From the NCBI GenBank assembly GCA_025642075.2, contig JAODUO010000853.1:124001-188000 (forward strand): a stretch of 64,000 nt of DNA, in the 5' to 3' direction. The stretch is from Ridgeia piscesae (taxonomy: Eukaryota > Annelida > Polychaeta > Sabellida > Siboglinidae). A program made the translations under genes and the position numbers. Positions 12,011-36,370 of the stretch are shown in pieces (the stretch's first letter is position 1; every line of letters begins with the position of its first letter). Below the pieces are notes generated by a model. It was not told the origin of the DNA and did no database searches. It worked only from the letters and a program-made list of their open reading frames with translations.

Positions 12011-15000
12011 GTAAGCAGAAGTACTCGTGTATACGGCTAGCTTCACATCAGTGCCAGTGCACTACATTCTCTATCACTTCTACATCAAGGTTCTGTGCCA
12101 ATAGTTGGATGGGACCCCGGGCAAACAGAAGAGAATCATACAGCTTGTTGAGTGAGTATAAATATGTATATAATGTATCTATATATATATTTATATATAC
12201 ATACGCCATCATTCCGTTCCTGTGTGCTGGTGTGATGTCTCGTTAGAAAAGGTCATTCCCTCTGTCAGTATTCAGTGGAATACTTTATGTTGATGCTCTG
12301 TCTGGCTTGAATCGTTTGTCAGCTAGCTGAATGCTATGAACATATTCTGACATTGTGTGGAGGGAGTTGTTATAATTGTATGTATATATGAAGTGACGCT
12401 CTCAAGAAAATGCCAGGAAATGTCTATGGGCAAATTATAACACATGAGTTGCTTTCACTAAAATGGGAAAAATACTGGGATTGGCTTCTTGTGAAGAAGA
12501 ACAAAAAGCTGGAATAATATTTAGATCTGTCGTCATGTTTTTCAGGTTTCGCTTTCGTGTGTATTGTGCACGAAATGATAAATGGATGCGTTAGCTGGCT
12601 GTGTCAGTCTACACTGTCTGGGGAGAGATAACCAAGGTGGATTGTCTAGTTCTTATCCCTGACAGCGGATTCACCTTTTACTTCATGTTAGTGAAAGTCT
12701 GGAACAAAAATGTGGAATTACTTTATCATCGGCAGAGTGTTGATATTTACCGACTGCCAGAATTAGCCGCCCCAGCAGTCGTTTGTAACAGTGATAGATG
12801 GATCACTCACTGGTACTGTCAGACAGTCTTATTGGCAGTCTTGTGCTAACACAGTCTTGTGCCGACACGTCTCCACTGTCTCACTATATACTCATTAACA
12901 GTCTAGCACCAGCATGTGAGAATAATTTAGAAATCTGTCTCCACAAGAGACGTTAGCATTAAAGGCTATTTAGGTGTCGTCAGCAAATATTCACACAGTC
13001 CTCACCTCTGTCTATAAATGCCATTAGTTACTACAGTTAGCACATCAAGTATTTATTCCTTAATGTTGCCATAGTTTATGCAGATTTATTACTGAATACC
13101 TAGTTATAGACAACTCAAGAGTGGATGGACATTGTGCAGTACTGACGTCCAGGCGGCAGTGAATGTTTTCCAGATAGATCAGGCTGGTGTGGGAGAGGTT
13201 TAATATAAGGTATCTTTGAACAGTCTTACAGGCTGTAACAAAGTAACCTTACCGAGCAGTGTCCACGTGGTTGGATGCACCGCACGCACACGCACCGTGT
13301 GACTCGTGACAGCTGAAGCAGTTCTGCTAAATAACTTAACATTGTAATCTTATCAGTTGATTCTTATCTCTACTGAAATTACAGCTTCTGTGTAATGACT
13401 GGCCAAGGGCACATCAGGCTGACGTATCATCTGAAGCAAAAATCTACATTACAGGGGATATAGAAGTCATATTGGCAAATATCTGGGGTCTATCTTGCTA
13501 TTATGGCCTAGCTATCAGTTTTATTTTGAAATAAATTCATACTTATCATTTACACATATGATGAATAATTTACTTCTTTTAATGCCCTTTGTAAGAATTA
13601 ATTCTTTCTGATCTAATCTACAGCGCAACTTTAGTGATACTATTTTGTGACTTCAGGTTCTTGCACACTCTACAAGAAAAACTGAACAATTTAATTGTAG
13701 ATAACTAGTATAAGTGTAATGTGTAAATATGTTGGTGTGTTTAATTGTCATTGAGTAACTAGTTGAGAATATATCTGGTCTTCTTGTCACAAAATCAGTG
13801 TCATCTGTCCAGAATCCAGTCAGTTGCCCTCCCACTATCTCTCCTCTGTATCATGTCAAAATTTGCTGACTAATTTTTGATAATTAGTCCAGTGTCCACT
13901 AAGGTCAGAATTTGGTAAACAAAATGACAGTGCATTTTAGATGACCCCTCTCTCATTAATATTCAAATAACTCTGTTCAGTTGTATATTGATAGGACTTT
14001 TGCACCTATTTTGAGGTGTATCCACAGTTGGGATTATTGTTGGTTTCGGCTGCGTTTGATGATGCTATTAGTGGATCTATTTGCCCTGGAGCGGTTCCCT
14101 TTTAACCAATTCCAAGCCGTCCCCTGCGGTTGCCATTGGCAGGGTTCCAGAGGTGTAGTTTGCGCTTCAACACGGTGTGGCCCAGCCAGGAAGCACGTGT
14201 CCAGAGGCAGTGATTCTTCCCGGATTCCACTGACCCTGGCCCACTGCCAACATGCCCCCATAGCGGCTGACAGGAGATGATTGCTGAGGCTGCAGCTCCA
14301 CATGTACACACTACACAGATAGTGGGTGTTTAGACAACATGTGAGGGGGTGGGGGGAGGGGTGAATCACCTGCCAGGTATTGTTTCTTGGTACTGAATGT
14401 TGTCAAACTGTTCTGGGGGGCAGGGTTTGTTGTAATGTTAAACATATGACCTGACCACAACATTTGACACGCGTACTAGAAGTGATTAAAAGGAAATACT
14501 GTAATCATGACATATCATCATTGTTGACATTTTAATTGTACTTTTCTGTGATGTGCCATTTGTCCTGTTGACACGTCATTTTCGATGTGAAGTTACTCAG
14601 GTAGTGTTTCATTTATTGTCCGTAATTTACAGTAGGTTCTTATTAGACATCCACCCTCAATGTTTGAGAAAGATTACTAGAAGTGTTTGATTTTCGACTT
14701 TGTGAGTGTTTTTATATCACAAGTAAGGAGACATGATTGAATTATATTTCAGACAACGTCTTACATCATATCAGACACTTCTTAATTTGGTTGTTACTTG
14801 TTTTTCTATCAGAATTACAATTAATTCTGTGACAGATGTTGGAATGGAGGTGATTGCATTAAGGTGAACACAACAGCTTGTGTTAATTAAGGTAAATAAA
14901 TACAGCGTGATGTTGCAGATAATCCATATTCCGTCAACACAATGGGTGACTCTGTCTATTATGCCACAGTGACTGGAGGCTATGGTACCCATGGTGGGGT

Positions 15001-17372
15001 GATTGTATGCACCCTAGATGGGGTGACTTCCAGCCCAACTGTCCGTGTCACTGTGTCATTGGTGAGAGCCCTTCAGTGGAAGGTCACCATGATACAAAGG
15101 CATTCATTTGTATGCGTAAACTAGAATTGTTTCAATACTGTCAGATTTTACCAGTAACTTTTTAGTAAAGGATTCCCCCAACACATTGGTGATGACCAAT
15201 GACAAAAGTCGGCATTTGTATAAACTGTAACAGGAAATGATTTTTTTAAATATAAATCTATGATGCGAAATTAAATGGTAGCCAATCTTCCTCCTTTGGA
15301 CCTAATCTTATGCAATGCATAGCCATGTTTTGAGATTTTCCCTTAGTGATAATCGTGATGTATCCTCACGTAAGCCACTAGGAAGTAGGAAGATGGTGAG
15401 GGTGCTTGTACTCCTTACATTTGAGGGTCTAACTGTAACTACAGTGTACATGAAGTAGACCCAAATAGTGCATCAGATGCATCAGATGCAGGTGATGTCA
15501 TTGTCAACACTGTACACTGTAAACAGTAAATCACTCTTAATATACAGACCACATATTTGTATATCTACATTCCTACTTAAATGTTATGTCTAGTTATGCA
15601 AGTCTGAGTTGGCGAGGCCTGGGTGTCAGCAGTTAATCTTGCATATTAATTGTCCATTGTCAGGTCATCAGATATAATGAGTAGGTGTGTTTCCATAGAC
15701 ATGTGGCTTCATGATGAATGCTAACACCTGGTAATTTCTTCTAACACAGAACAATAGATCAACTGTTTTGGCCCCTGAAAAACAACTATTATCATGGATA
15801 ATCGCTAAAACCTACATAATTTAACCACTGATCCCTGCTACATAGAACTTTAAAATATTTCTCATGAAAGCCCTCAAGCCATGATGTGCTGACATAATCA
15901 CCAAATAATTTGGTCCTTGTTTATTATGGCAATATTATAAACTGCTAATAATCTTGAAGGCCTAAGTGGAAATTAATGTAATTGACTGGCTGTGGCTCAC
16001 AGTAACGTTAATGTATTGGCTTATACACACATAAACATGGTTAGATGTTAACACGTCATCATTCTTGGCAGCACGTCTCATTAATAGGTATAAATAACGT
16101 ATCCGTGTCCTCACAACATCCAAATTAGACCTGACATCAGTGTCAACACGGTGTCGAACACGCGGAATCAGCGTGTTTAAAGTAGAACTATGTGTTTGAC
16201 CCTTAACCCTGTTGTGTACTGAGCCAACTGGGCTGGCGACCCTTCCAGGAAATGAGATGTGCCACCTGTAGGCTGACCTTGGCATGCCATCTCTATATGT
16301 GCTGCCCCATCCAGCTGTAGCCAGCCATTCCATTGTGATGTTCCTATTAATACAGAGCGACTCGTTGCAGCTCACACGTCTCCATTTTGTCAGCATTAAT
16401 CAATTAAATGCAGGCGCTGGTTCAGCGTAACAACGCACGCGTAGATTTGCATGCACAAAATCAGAGTAATAATTGCATCAACACGCATTCATTAAATTAT
16501 TATTCGCATAACTTGGTGTGATGTTACAATGCTTATCTGTATCAGTAGTGCAGTGAACTCGTCAATTGTCAGCATGCACTGGTGTACTCATTAAATGTCA
16601 GAGTGATATTAGGTGCGCTGGTGTAATGTTCTTTGTGACTAGTAAATGGTTTGTTGGACAAATCACCAGGTCAAATACAAATGGTGGGAACATGGCACTA
16701 CTGGGTAGTTACATGAATGAATATGATTGCATTATTACTGGCACTGGTTACGTTGAAAACAATATGCATGGCACTCAGCCAGTGCTGTGTCAAATCCTCA
16801 TGCCTCAAACTGACATTTTTCTGTAGTGTTTTATAGAGCTTAGCAGTATCTAAAATTTCACAAAAACTTGGCACGGTCTCCTACCTTTACCTCAGATTAT
16901 CCGAGAAATTTCTGCAATGTTGACCGATTTACTTTTTTTCATCGGACAATGTGTGGGCGTAGAGGAGAAAAAACAGGTGTCTGGGGTTGTTCCTCTTCAA
17001 GTGTTGCATGTTAACATGTGAACACCGCCCACATCATTCTTGGACATGGTCACATGGGGTGGACAGACCGTGTCTACAAATGCCACACTTAGGCGCAGCT
17101 CTCGCGAGAACGCACAGAATTTCTGGGAACAAAGTGGACGTAGTGTGCCAAGTCCTGACGCCCACGTCCAGTATTTGGACAGAAGGAAGTGAAACTGACA
17201 GTTTTAGTGTAATGCCGACCATTGCTGGAATATCTCGGATTACCCAAACTGTGACGTTGTCATCAACACTGAGTTAATTAACTCAGAGCCAATTACAAAG
17301 AAGAATGTGTACATTGAAAACATGTAGACTAGACACACTTGTAATATGTATGAAAGACTGAAATTAAATATG

Positions 17373-17373
<1 letters not shown>

Positions 17374-17407
<34 letters not shown>
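17374..17407. repeat. (AT)n microsatellite
   Basis: An uninterrupted AT dinucleotide run lies about 430 bases before the first recognised PFKFB exon. Confidence 0.95.
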
Positions 17408-17410
<3 letters not shown>

Positions 17411-17840
17411 GAAAAATAGGTAAATTTAATTATTGTTCTAATAACTATATAATTTTTTGACAATATTTTTTCTGGTCTGTTGCATGTCCGTATATTTCGT
17501 ATATTTGGTTCTCTCTATGAGATTAGGGATTTTTTTAAACCTTTAGGTTATTTTGTTTTGAGCTTGTGCTATTGTTAAATTGAACTTGCGTGTTCTTTCT
17601 GTGTTAAATGTTAAGTAGAATGTGTTAAAATATAAAATGTTAAGTAAAATGTTAAGTAGAATGTTAAATAGAATGTGGAATGTTAAGTAGAATTTTTTTC
17701 TTCTAATTTTAAGTAGAGGTTGTGCTTTTTGTCACAGTGATGAACGTTGCTTTTAATAGTTTCTACATTCTTTCAATTATCAGCAATCGATGGAAATAGC
17801 ACTTGGACATTACTTAACCAACGTTTCTCCTTGCTTTCAG

Positions 17841-29317
<11,477 letters not shown>

Positions 29318-31765
29318 GTGGCGCTGTCGTCAACCGCAGCGTCGCCACCGTACCATATCAGCGTGGCTTCCACGACACAACCGACAGAAGGCCAGTTTAC
29401 CAGCGCACACAGACCCTTTGCTACAATTGTCTCACTCAAGTGTGAGCGTGAATGATACTTGCGACGCACAACCAGTTGTTGACTTGTGATCATCGAGTTC
29501 GTTCTCTCTACAGACACCAGGTTGGTTGTACAACTAACCCTGGCATGTTGCCGTGAGCGAACTGACCGTTAGCTCCTGTGGTACCCGGTGCTCTCTTGTT
29601 GTCCATGTGTAATCGTTGACCACTGTCCATTGTAGGCCAGTGTTCCAGCACAAAGTGGACAGCTGCTGATTGCATTGGCCAGTCTGCCTGCTACATGTCT
29701 CATTCCTGTTGAACTATGGGCGACAGTCGCTGCAGAATCTCAAGCCTTATTGTTGTGATAGCTATGCATTACACTCATGGTGGGCACATCGGCAGTCTGA
29801 TCCGTTCACAAACACATCCTCCAATGTCTCAAAAACAGACCCCAGCGTATTGACAAGTGAATGCAATAGTTGCTTCTTGGGAGGATTTCACAGCTGATGC
29901 ACCTTAGTGGTCATCGTTGCTGGATGTCACCATGATATCATCACACTGTCACTGTTGTTCACAGCACATTGTCTAGGTGTAGATTGTCAGGTTCACCTGA
30001 CAAGGTGTCCAGTCCACCCAAAAATGATGCCAGGTCCGCCATAGCCTGACTAGTTAGATATTTTTTATTTCTGATCAGTTAAGTACATCGTCAACTGCCA
30101 ACAATTGAACACTGTTAGGAAATTATAATGCAGAAGTTGACAACACAGGAGGTTTTTTCTTATGCGATGCACAACTCGACAAAATCGCAGAAACTGATGA
30201 AGGTGCTTCATGGATGGCAACAATGCTATGTATGTTAGGAAATTGTACAGTTGCCAGTACAGTGTATTGTCGGTCTGAGATTAGATTATGTGCGGGATGC
30301 ACAGCTGACGCACATTCCTTCAAGGTGAAATATCTTGTTTCTTCTGTTCTACAACTAGTTTCATTATGTTTATGGTGACCGTGCATCTTGTTGAGTTGTG
30401 ATGACACAGGCAACTAGAAGATAGTAAATAGTTGCAACAGCTATCAACAAATACCAGGACCGTTAGAGTCACAAACCCTAGAATTTCAGACCCACAAACT
30501 CGAGCACCGCACCAACCAAGAATCTGAATTTCAAATACAAGAACTGTCATAACTCACAAACACAAAGACAATCCCAGTCTTTATACACAACATCTAGTAT
30601 ATGCCGTTGACTAACTTGAGGTTTACTACAGCCTCCAAATACAAATACGGTCAAATCCACTTTCAAACACAAGAATCATAATAACCAAACCTTCAAACAA
30701 AGAACCATCAAACTATACTGTTGCAAGGATGTTTGAATTTTGCCAGTGCAGTGCCCATTGAAGGACCAAATGATTAGGACCATTGCAACTTAAGAACACA
30801 AGGTCCTGTAACACAAGGACCATTCTACAAACAAACACCTAGGATTTACATTGCATACCACTGCTTGTTGGGATGGTAAAGGAAAGCATCCGAGTCGGTT
30901 GTTGTCGGTGAACATTCTTCAGGACAAACCATTTCAGCCAGTCTTAAAAATGCACATTTATCATATTATGAATTTATTTTGTTGTTACAACCATTTTATT
31001 TGCTTGTGTCGCCATTTATGGAATGGTTTGTTTTTGTTGAATATAAATGAACGATGTTATTTCTGGAATGTCAAGTAAAATGCATGTATTCTTGAATTGT
31101 TGTGTCGTATCATATACATAGAGCTTTTATAAACTGGTTATATTCTACGAGGTGCTGACTAAATTTGTAACTGATTAGGTGCTTAACAAAGGAAAGGAAA
31201 AATTATACAAAACATGTTACTAAGATAATGTTAATAATAGACTATTGTTTTGTTGTATAAAAATGTTTTATTATTGTGCAATTGGTGCGACGTTAGGTAC
31301 AGCCAATCAGATGCCTGGGTTAGTTTCTTGTGTAGCTGTGAATGTGACCCAGATATTGGAGAACATACAGTAAACAGACATCTTCTATTCTCTATAAGAG
31401 TCAACTTTTCCCCTTGGCCAAACACAACTTTTTATTCGTTTTACAAGCAAGTAACAGCATAGACACTTATATTTTACAAGAACCAACTACTTTCAAGGTG
31501 GCTAGACAGAGTGACATAGAGATAGTTAAACTATCTCTACACAGACATTTAAACAGTCAGCACAGACACTTGTACAAAAACAACTGTTTGACATGAATGT
31601 TCGGTGTACAACTGGTTGAGATGTCGCCTGTTTCATCCTCGATGAAACACACTATATCTTTTGCAACTTCTGCAGTTATTTAGAATGTTTTCAGGTTGTT
31701 TTAAGCATTATTACCCTGGGTAGGTTGTTCTCATATTCCACAATAAAAAGTTGAATGTCACATGT
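29318..31765 (+). other. Probable PFKFB 3' untranslated region and flank
   Basis: The first AATAAA after the stop is at 31742-31747, followed by GT-rich sequence (catgttgtgtacatg), which would give a 2.4 kb 3' UTR. A later AATAAA is at about 32534. Within it, 30450-30850 is a diverged A/C-rich repeat (acacaaggaccat-type). No coding region is seen. Confidence 0.35.
30450..30850. repeat. Diverged A/C-rich tandem repeat
   Basis: Irregular repeats of the type caaacacaagaaccat (for example near 30530, 30668, 30705, 30795 and 30818), with strong strand asymmetry: the + strand is A/C-rich. It is old and non-coding. Confidence 0.5.
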
Positions 31766-32619
31766 TGTGTACATGTCTTCTTGCATTGTTGGTACATCTC
31801 AAAGTTGGTAAACCGAGGTCATAGGCCAGTTCTGTGATATATCTAGTGTTGTATAAGTTTCATTTATGACATTATTGGTTAAATTTACATTATGTACAGA
31901 GCAGTTTATTTAATGATGGGATGAATACATGTCAAAATGTTGAGAACTGACTGTCGAATCATTTGTATTAAAGTAGACCAATTGTACTTGGACTCATGAA
32001 ACATTGTGAACAGGGGGTCTCGTGTCGTAGGAAACATTGTTTGTATTGTTGGATAACACCAACGAAACACATGGGTATGTGTGGTCGGTATGTGGAGCAT
32101 TGTTTTAGTGAATACTGTGAAATACATTGTGTCGATATGTGAAACATTGTTTGTATTATAGTAGTGAATTACGTACTACATTTGACTCCATGGCTTATAT
32201 AACATGTTGATGTATTCATGTTTACATGCATTGTTCGCTTGGAGCTTGTGTAGGTGAATTCTTTACATATAACTCATGTATTACCTATTGAGATACTCCA
32301 GCGGGAGGTCATGTATGCTATATCATAGTATTATATCAGCATTAACCACGTTTGTATTGATGTCTCCAAAGACTCATGTTGCTGGCTGCATAATTATATT
32401 TTGTTAAGCGGCATTTATGATGATTGTTTGTAATATGTATATTTTGGTTGTCGGCATATGACAGGAATTAACTGTATCAATTGACTAGTAAGGATTGACA
32501 ATATGTGTAGGTCTGGATTTGTTATGTATTCCAAATAAACATTTACTATTAAAACATGTAGTAATGCATCAGTTTTTCTTTTCTCAACACACATGCAAAC
32601 CAACACACATTAACAATAT

Positions 32620-32732
32620 ATCATTTTTTATATATACTATATAATTATATATATATATTTATTTACACTTATATATATATGTATATAATTCTATACTATA
32701 TATATATATTTATATATATATATATATATACA
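32620..32732. repeat. AT-rich simple sequence
   Basis: Interrupted (AT)n and (TATATA) runs, including an unbroken stretch near 32712-32730. Confidence 0.9.
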
Positions 32733-34401
32733 AAATAAAAGTTTTACTCATTCATTGACGTAACTAAGGCATGTGCCCACTCTCAGCCTGCACCAGTCTG
32801 GCCTGTTGTCTCTGGTGCATAGCAGGGTCAGTGGCTTAGACTGGTCAACCCAGCCAGTTTTTCTCCGGGTGTCTCCATCATACGTTGCCCTGCATGGATG
32901 ACTTAGAACTGGTCTCGTGTTTAATATCACTGGTAATGTAGCACAGTGAACAAATCTAAAATAACAACACCGCCGTCTGAGCTTAATGAATACAACAGTG
33001 CAATATTTATTATGTAATTGAAACAATAGAATGGAATAATACAATTAAAAGCATAATTTGAGAATTGAAGAGAAGGTATATATCGTGAAATATAATCATG
33101 ATAATTCGTTATATGGAACTAATACTAAACGGCAGAAAATGCAGGTCTTGGGTTACTGTACTACTAGCTGTGACAACATAACAATACTGTGAGTAGCAGA
33201 ATACATTTTAACTGATGAGTGATGTTACCCACCGCACTGCTCGGTTCTTATTTCCACAATATTATCAGTTCCCCTCCTTAGGCTTAGGTAGAGCGTCTGG
33301 GGTTGGACGCAACTCGCCAACTGGGACGGAATGTGTGTTCGCAAAATATGGTGACAACCAAACCAGCAATGCCGTGGAGCGTCATATAATGCGATGCAGA
33401 CCTATGCAACTACCGCTAACGTTTTTTTTTACTGTTTCCAGAATGTTGACGTTCATCGATCGTCGTCCGAAGCGCTGGAAACCGTTCCTCCGCATATCAA
33501 TGCGCACGGCGCTGGCGACACCTAGCGACCACAGACTGAACAAGACATTGGCGTCCGCGTTTGCGTCTGTTGTCGAGTTGGTGATCGTCTCTCACGTGTG
33601 ACTTACTTGGGGCAACGCATGTAGCTAAATTGTGCATGTTATATTTAGCACATTCTAAGCATGTGCAATACAAGTCGAGTTGTAACTGACGGTGACAAGT
33701 CGCGACCGAAATTAACTACAGTATTAATCGGTAGAGGGCACATCTAATTCTCGGCGACATTGCATTCTGGATTACTTTGAGTTGACAGTAATTTATATTG
33801 AAAGCATAATAAATAAAACACAATCGCACTGTTTACCAGACGTCAACATGACATGCACATACATTATTACGCACACTTTTGGTATTGTTGGTATATTAAC
33901 GGGTTATTAGATTGACGCTATTTTTGATATTTACTATATTATATTCAAATCAAAGTTACGACAAATCGTTTGTTGACTTACACTTATACATATTGTGCAT
34001 TCCCTTCAGTCACAAGTTGAACCTTATTACTCCATCAGTAAATAAATACATTCAATTGTCTTCACGAACGAGAACAATTGATATTTTTTATAGCTTTTTG
34101 ATGAATAGTTTATGACTACTTGATTTAAAAAATAGTATATAATGAACTCCAATAGCAATGAGAACATTTATTATTATATCGATTATAGACAATATACTTA
34201 GCATAACTGTGTATAATTCATCCTGATACAGTTGTTGCTAAATCAGTTAACATATCACTGTATCTGTCTGCCAAACAAACTGGCACATAACAGATGTGCC
34301 CAACATGTAAACAAACTTACCATTTTATAATATCTTACTAATTCATGAATTTATTGAAATTTATAATTCTGGTGATTTGAGTATTACACGGATGTGCAAT
34401 G

Positions 34402-34449
34402 AACTTCAACATACCTAAATGATCATGTTCATTCAGGTATGCTGAAGTT
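34402..34449 (-). other. 48-base hairpin with 21-bp arms
   Basis: Arm 1 (34402-34422, aacttcaacatacctaaatg...) and arm 2 (34429-34449, tcattcaggtatgctgaagt...) are reverse complements at 19 of 21 positions with a 6-base spacer. On - strand RNA both mismatches become G-U wobbles, so the stem would be unbroken. It could be a small inverted-repeat relic or a small-RNA hairpin; the loop is short for a standard miRNA precursor. Confidence 0.55.
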
Positions 34450-34479
34450 TCAGTCCATTTTGAGGAGTGTGTCCATTTG

Positions 34480-34590
34480 TGTTGACCCGGCCGTCCCCTC
34501 TGTCTGACCCGGCCGTCCACTCTGTCTGACCCGGCCGTCCACTCTGTCTGACCCGGCCGTCCACTCTGTCTGACCCGGCCATCCGTTCTG
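34480..34590. repeat. 22-bp GC-rich minisatellite, about 5 copies
   Basis: The unit is gacccggccgtccactctgt plus two bases. It is much richer in G+C and CpG than its surroundings and lies about 30 bases after the hairpin. It is open on the - strand by chance only. Confidence 0.9.
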
Positions 34591-35029
34591 TTTGTCCAAC
34601 AACTTGGCATGTATAACCAAGGCTGTTGGTTTTTATCTGTCCTACATCTATTAATAAATCGTTAATAATTTCCTATGTAGAGATTGTTTAGTCTTTAACA
34701 ATGCATAAAGCAAGCTTTGTGAAATATACAATCCACTTTGGAAAGGTTTGTTAGATTGCACAACTGGTTTTGGGTTTAATGATTTGCAGGGATTATGCGA
34801 TATTGACAACCACTTGTGTACCGTACATGTTGAGGCTAAGCTGTGATATTCTGTTCAAACTGAGAGGTTATTTCAATGCAGTGATGTTATATTTTAGTTT
34901 GTTTATAAATTGACGCCTGCATGGTTTGCTGCATGGCTGTAACCTGTGTCAAATGAATTGGGAATGCCAAGGTTTACTGTCGCTGTCATAAAAGTGTGCG
35001 ACCATAGGTACCAGTGTCATATTTGGATT

Positions 35030-36370
35030 GACAGGGTATATCACCACATGGTGCAGTATATTGGTTGTATTACCACCTGGTACACTATGTTGTGTATCAC
35101 CACCTGCTATGCTGTGTTTAATGTATCACCACCTGGTATGCTGTTGAGTGTATCACCACCTGTTTTGAGAGTATCACCCACCACTTGGTATGCTGTGTTG
35201 AGTGTATCACCACCTGATTTGCTGTGTTGAGTGTATCACCACCTGGTATGCTGTGTTGGGTGTATCACCACCTGGTATGCTGTGTTGGGTGTATCACAAC
35301 CTGGTATGCAGTGTTGAGTGTATCACCACCTGGTATGCAGTGTTGAGTGTATCACCACCTGGTATGCTGTGTTGAGTGTATCACCACCTGGTATGCTGTG
35401 TTGAGTGTATCACCACCTGGTATGCTGTGTTGGGTGTATCACCACCTGGTATGCAGTGTTGAGTGTATCACCACCTGGTATGCAGTGTTGAGTGTATCAC
35501 CACCTGGTATGCTGTGTTGAGTGTATCACCACCTGTTTGCTGTGTTGAGTATATCACCACCTGGTATGCTGTGTTGAGTGTATCACCACCTGGTATGCTG
35601 TGTTGGGTGTATCACCACCTGGTATGCTGTGTTGGGTGTATCACAACCTGGTATGCTGTGTTGAGTGTATAACCACCTGGTATGCTGTGTTGGTGTATCA
35701 CCACCTGGTATGCTGTGTTGGGTGTATCACAACCTGGTATGCTGTGTTGAGTGTATCACCACCTGGTATGCAGTGTTGAGTGTATCACCACCTGGTATGC
35801 AGTGTTGAGTGTATCACCACCTGGTATGCAGTGTTGAGTGTATCACCACCTGGTATGCAGTGTTGAGTGTATCACCACCTGGTATGCTGTGTTGAGTGTA
35901 TCACCACCTGGTATGCTGTGTTGAGTGTATCAACACCTGGTATGCTGTGTTGGGTGTATCAACCACCTGGTATGCAGTGTTGAGTGTATCACCACCTGGT
36001 ATGCAGTGTTGAGTGTATCACCACCTGGTATGCTTTTGTGTTTGGAGGGGGGTATCACCACCTGGTATGCAGTGTTGAGTGTATCACCACTGGTATGCTG
36101 TGTTGAGTGTATCAACACCTGGTATGCTGTGTTGAGTGTATCAACACCTGGTATGCAGTGTTGAGTGTATCACCACCTGGTATGCTGTGTTGAGTGTATC
36201 ACCACCTGGTAGGCTGTGTTGAGTGTATCAACACCTGGTATGCTGTGTTGAGTGTATCACCACCTGGTATGCTGTGTTGAGTGTATCACCACCTGGTATG
36301 CTGTGTTGAGTGTATCACCACCTGGTATGCTGTGTTAGTGTATCACCACCTGGTAGGCTGTGTTGGATGT
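35030..36370. repeat. 29-bp minisatellite, about 45 copies, each with an E-box
   Basis: Units start gtgtatcaccacctggtatg, period 29 bp, with several length variants and a tttggaggggggt interruption near 36038. Every standard unit contains CACCTG, a bHLH/Snail-type E-box core, and cctg/gtatgc, which is weakly donor-like. It lies between the convergent 3' ends. All ORFs inside it are repeat artefacts. Confidence 0.96.

Larger units (their letters stand above)
1410..17840. other. Long non-coding stretch upstream of PFKFB
   Basis: No protein-coding exon I can support. ORFs here are short (102 to 179 aa at most), lie on both strands and match no family I know. Contents seen: a SINE-like tRNA-derived piece (about 2275-2410), ATGC-rich simple repeats (2050-2145, 3640-3660), a diverged acacaaa-rich repeat (4380-5320), a short 25-bp repeat (9437-9525), an 11-bp-arm hairpin (10432-10495), a TATA-like candidate promoter (about 11887) and an (AT)n run (17374-17407). 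The missing N-terminal PFKFB exon(s) and promoter may lie here or before the window. Confidence 0.6.
31766..35029. other. Intergenic DNA between the two gene 3' ends
   Basis: No gene can be supported. It holds AT-rich simple sequence (32620-32732), a fragment gtttttctccgggtgtctcc (about 32856) resembling a motif I recall from widespread invertebrate repeats, a CpG-rich patch (33290-33760) with a 128-codon ORF that I do not trust, a 21-bp-arm hairpin (34402-34449) and a 22-bp GC-rich repeat (34480-34590). Confidence 0.55.

Noticed and set aside
32748..33044. 98-codon - strand ORF
   Set aside because: It overlaps a repeat-like fragment (gtttttctccgggtgtctcc) and has no domain; likely transposon-derived or chance.
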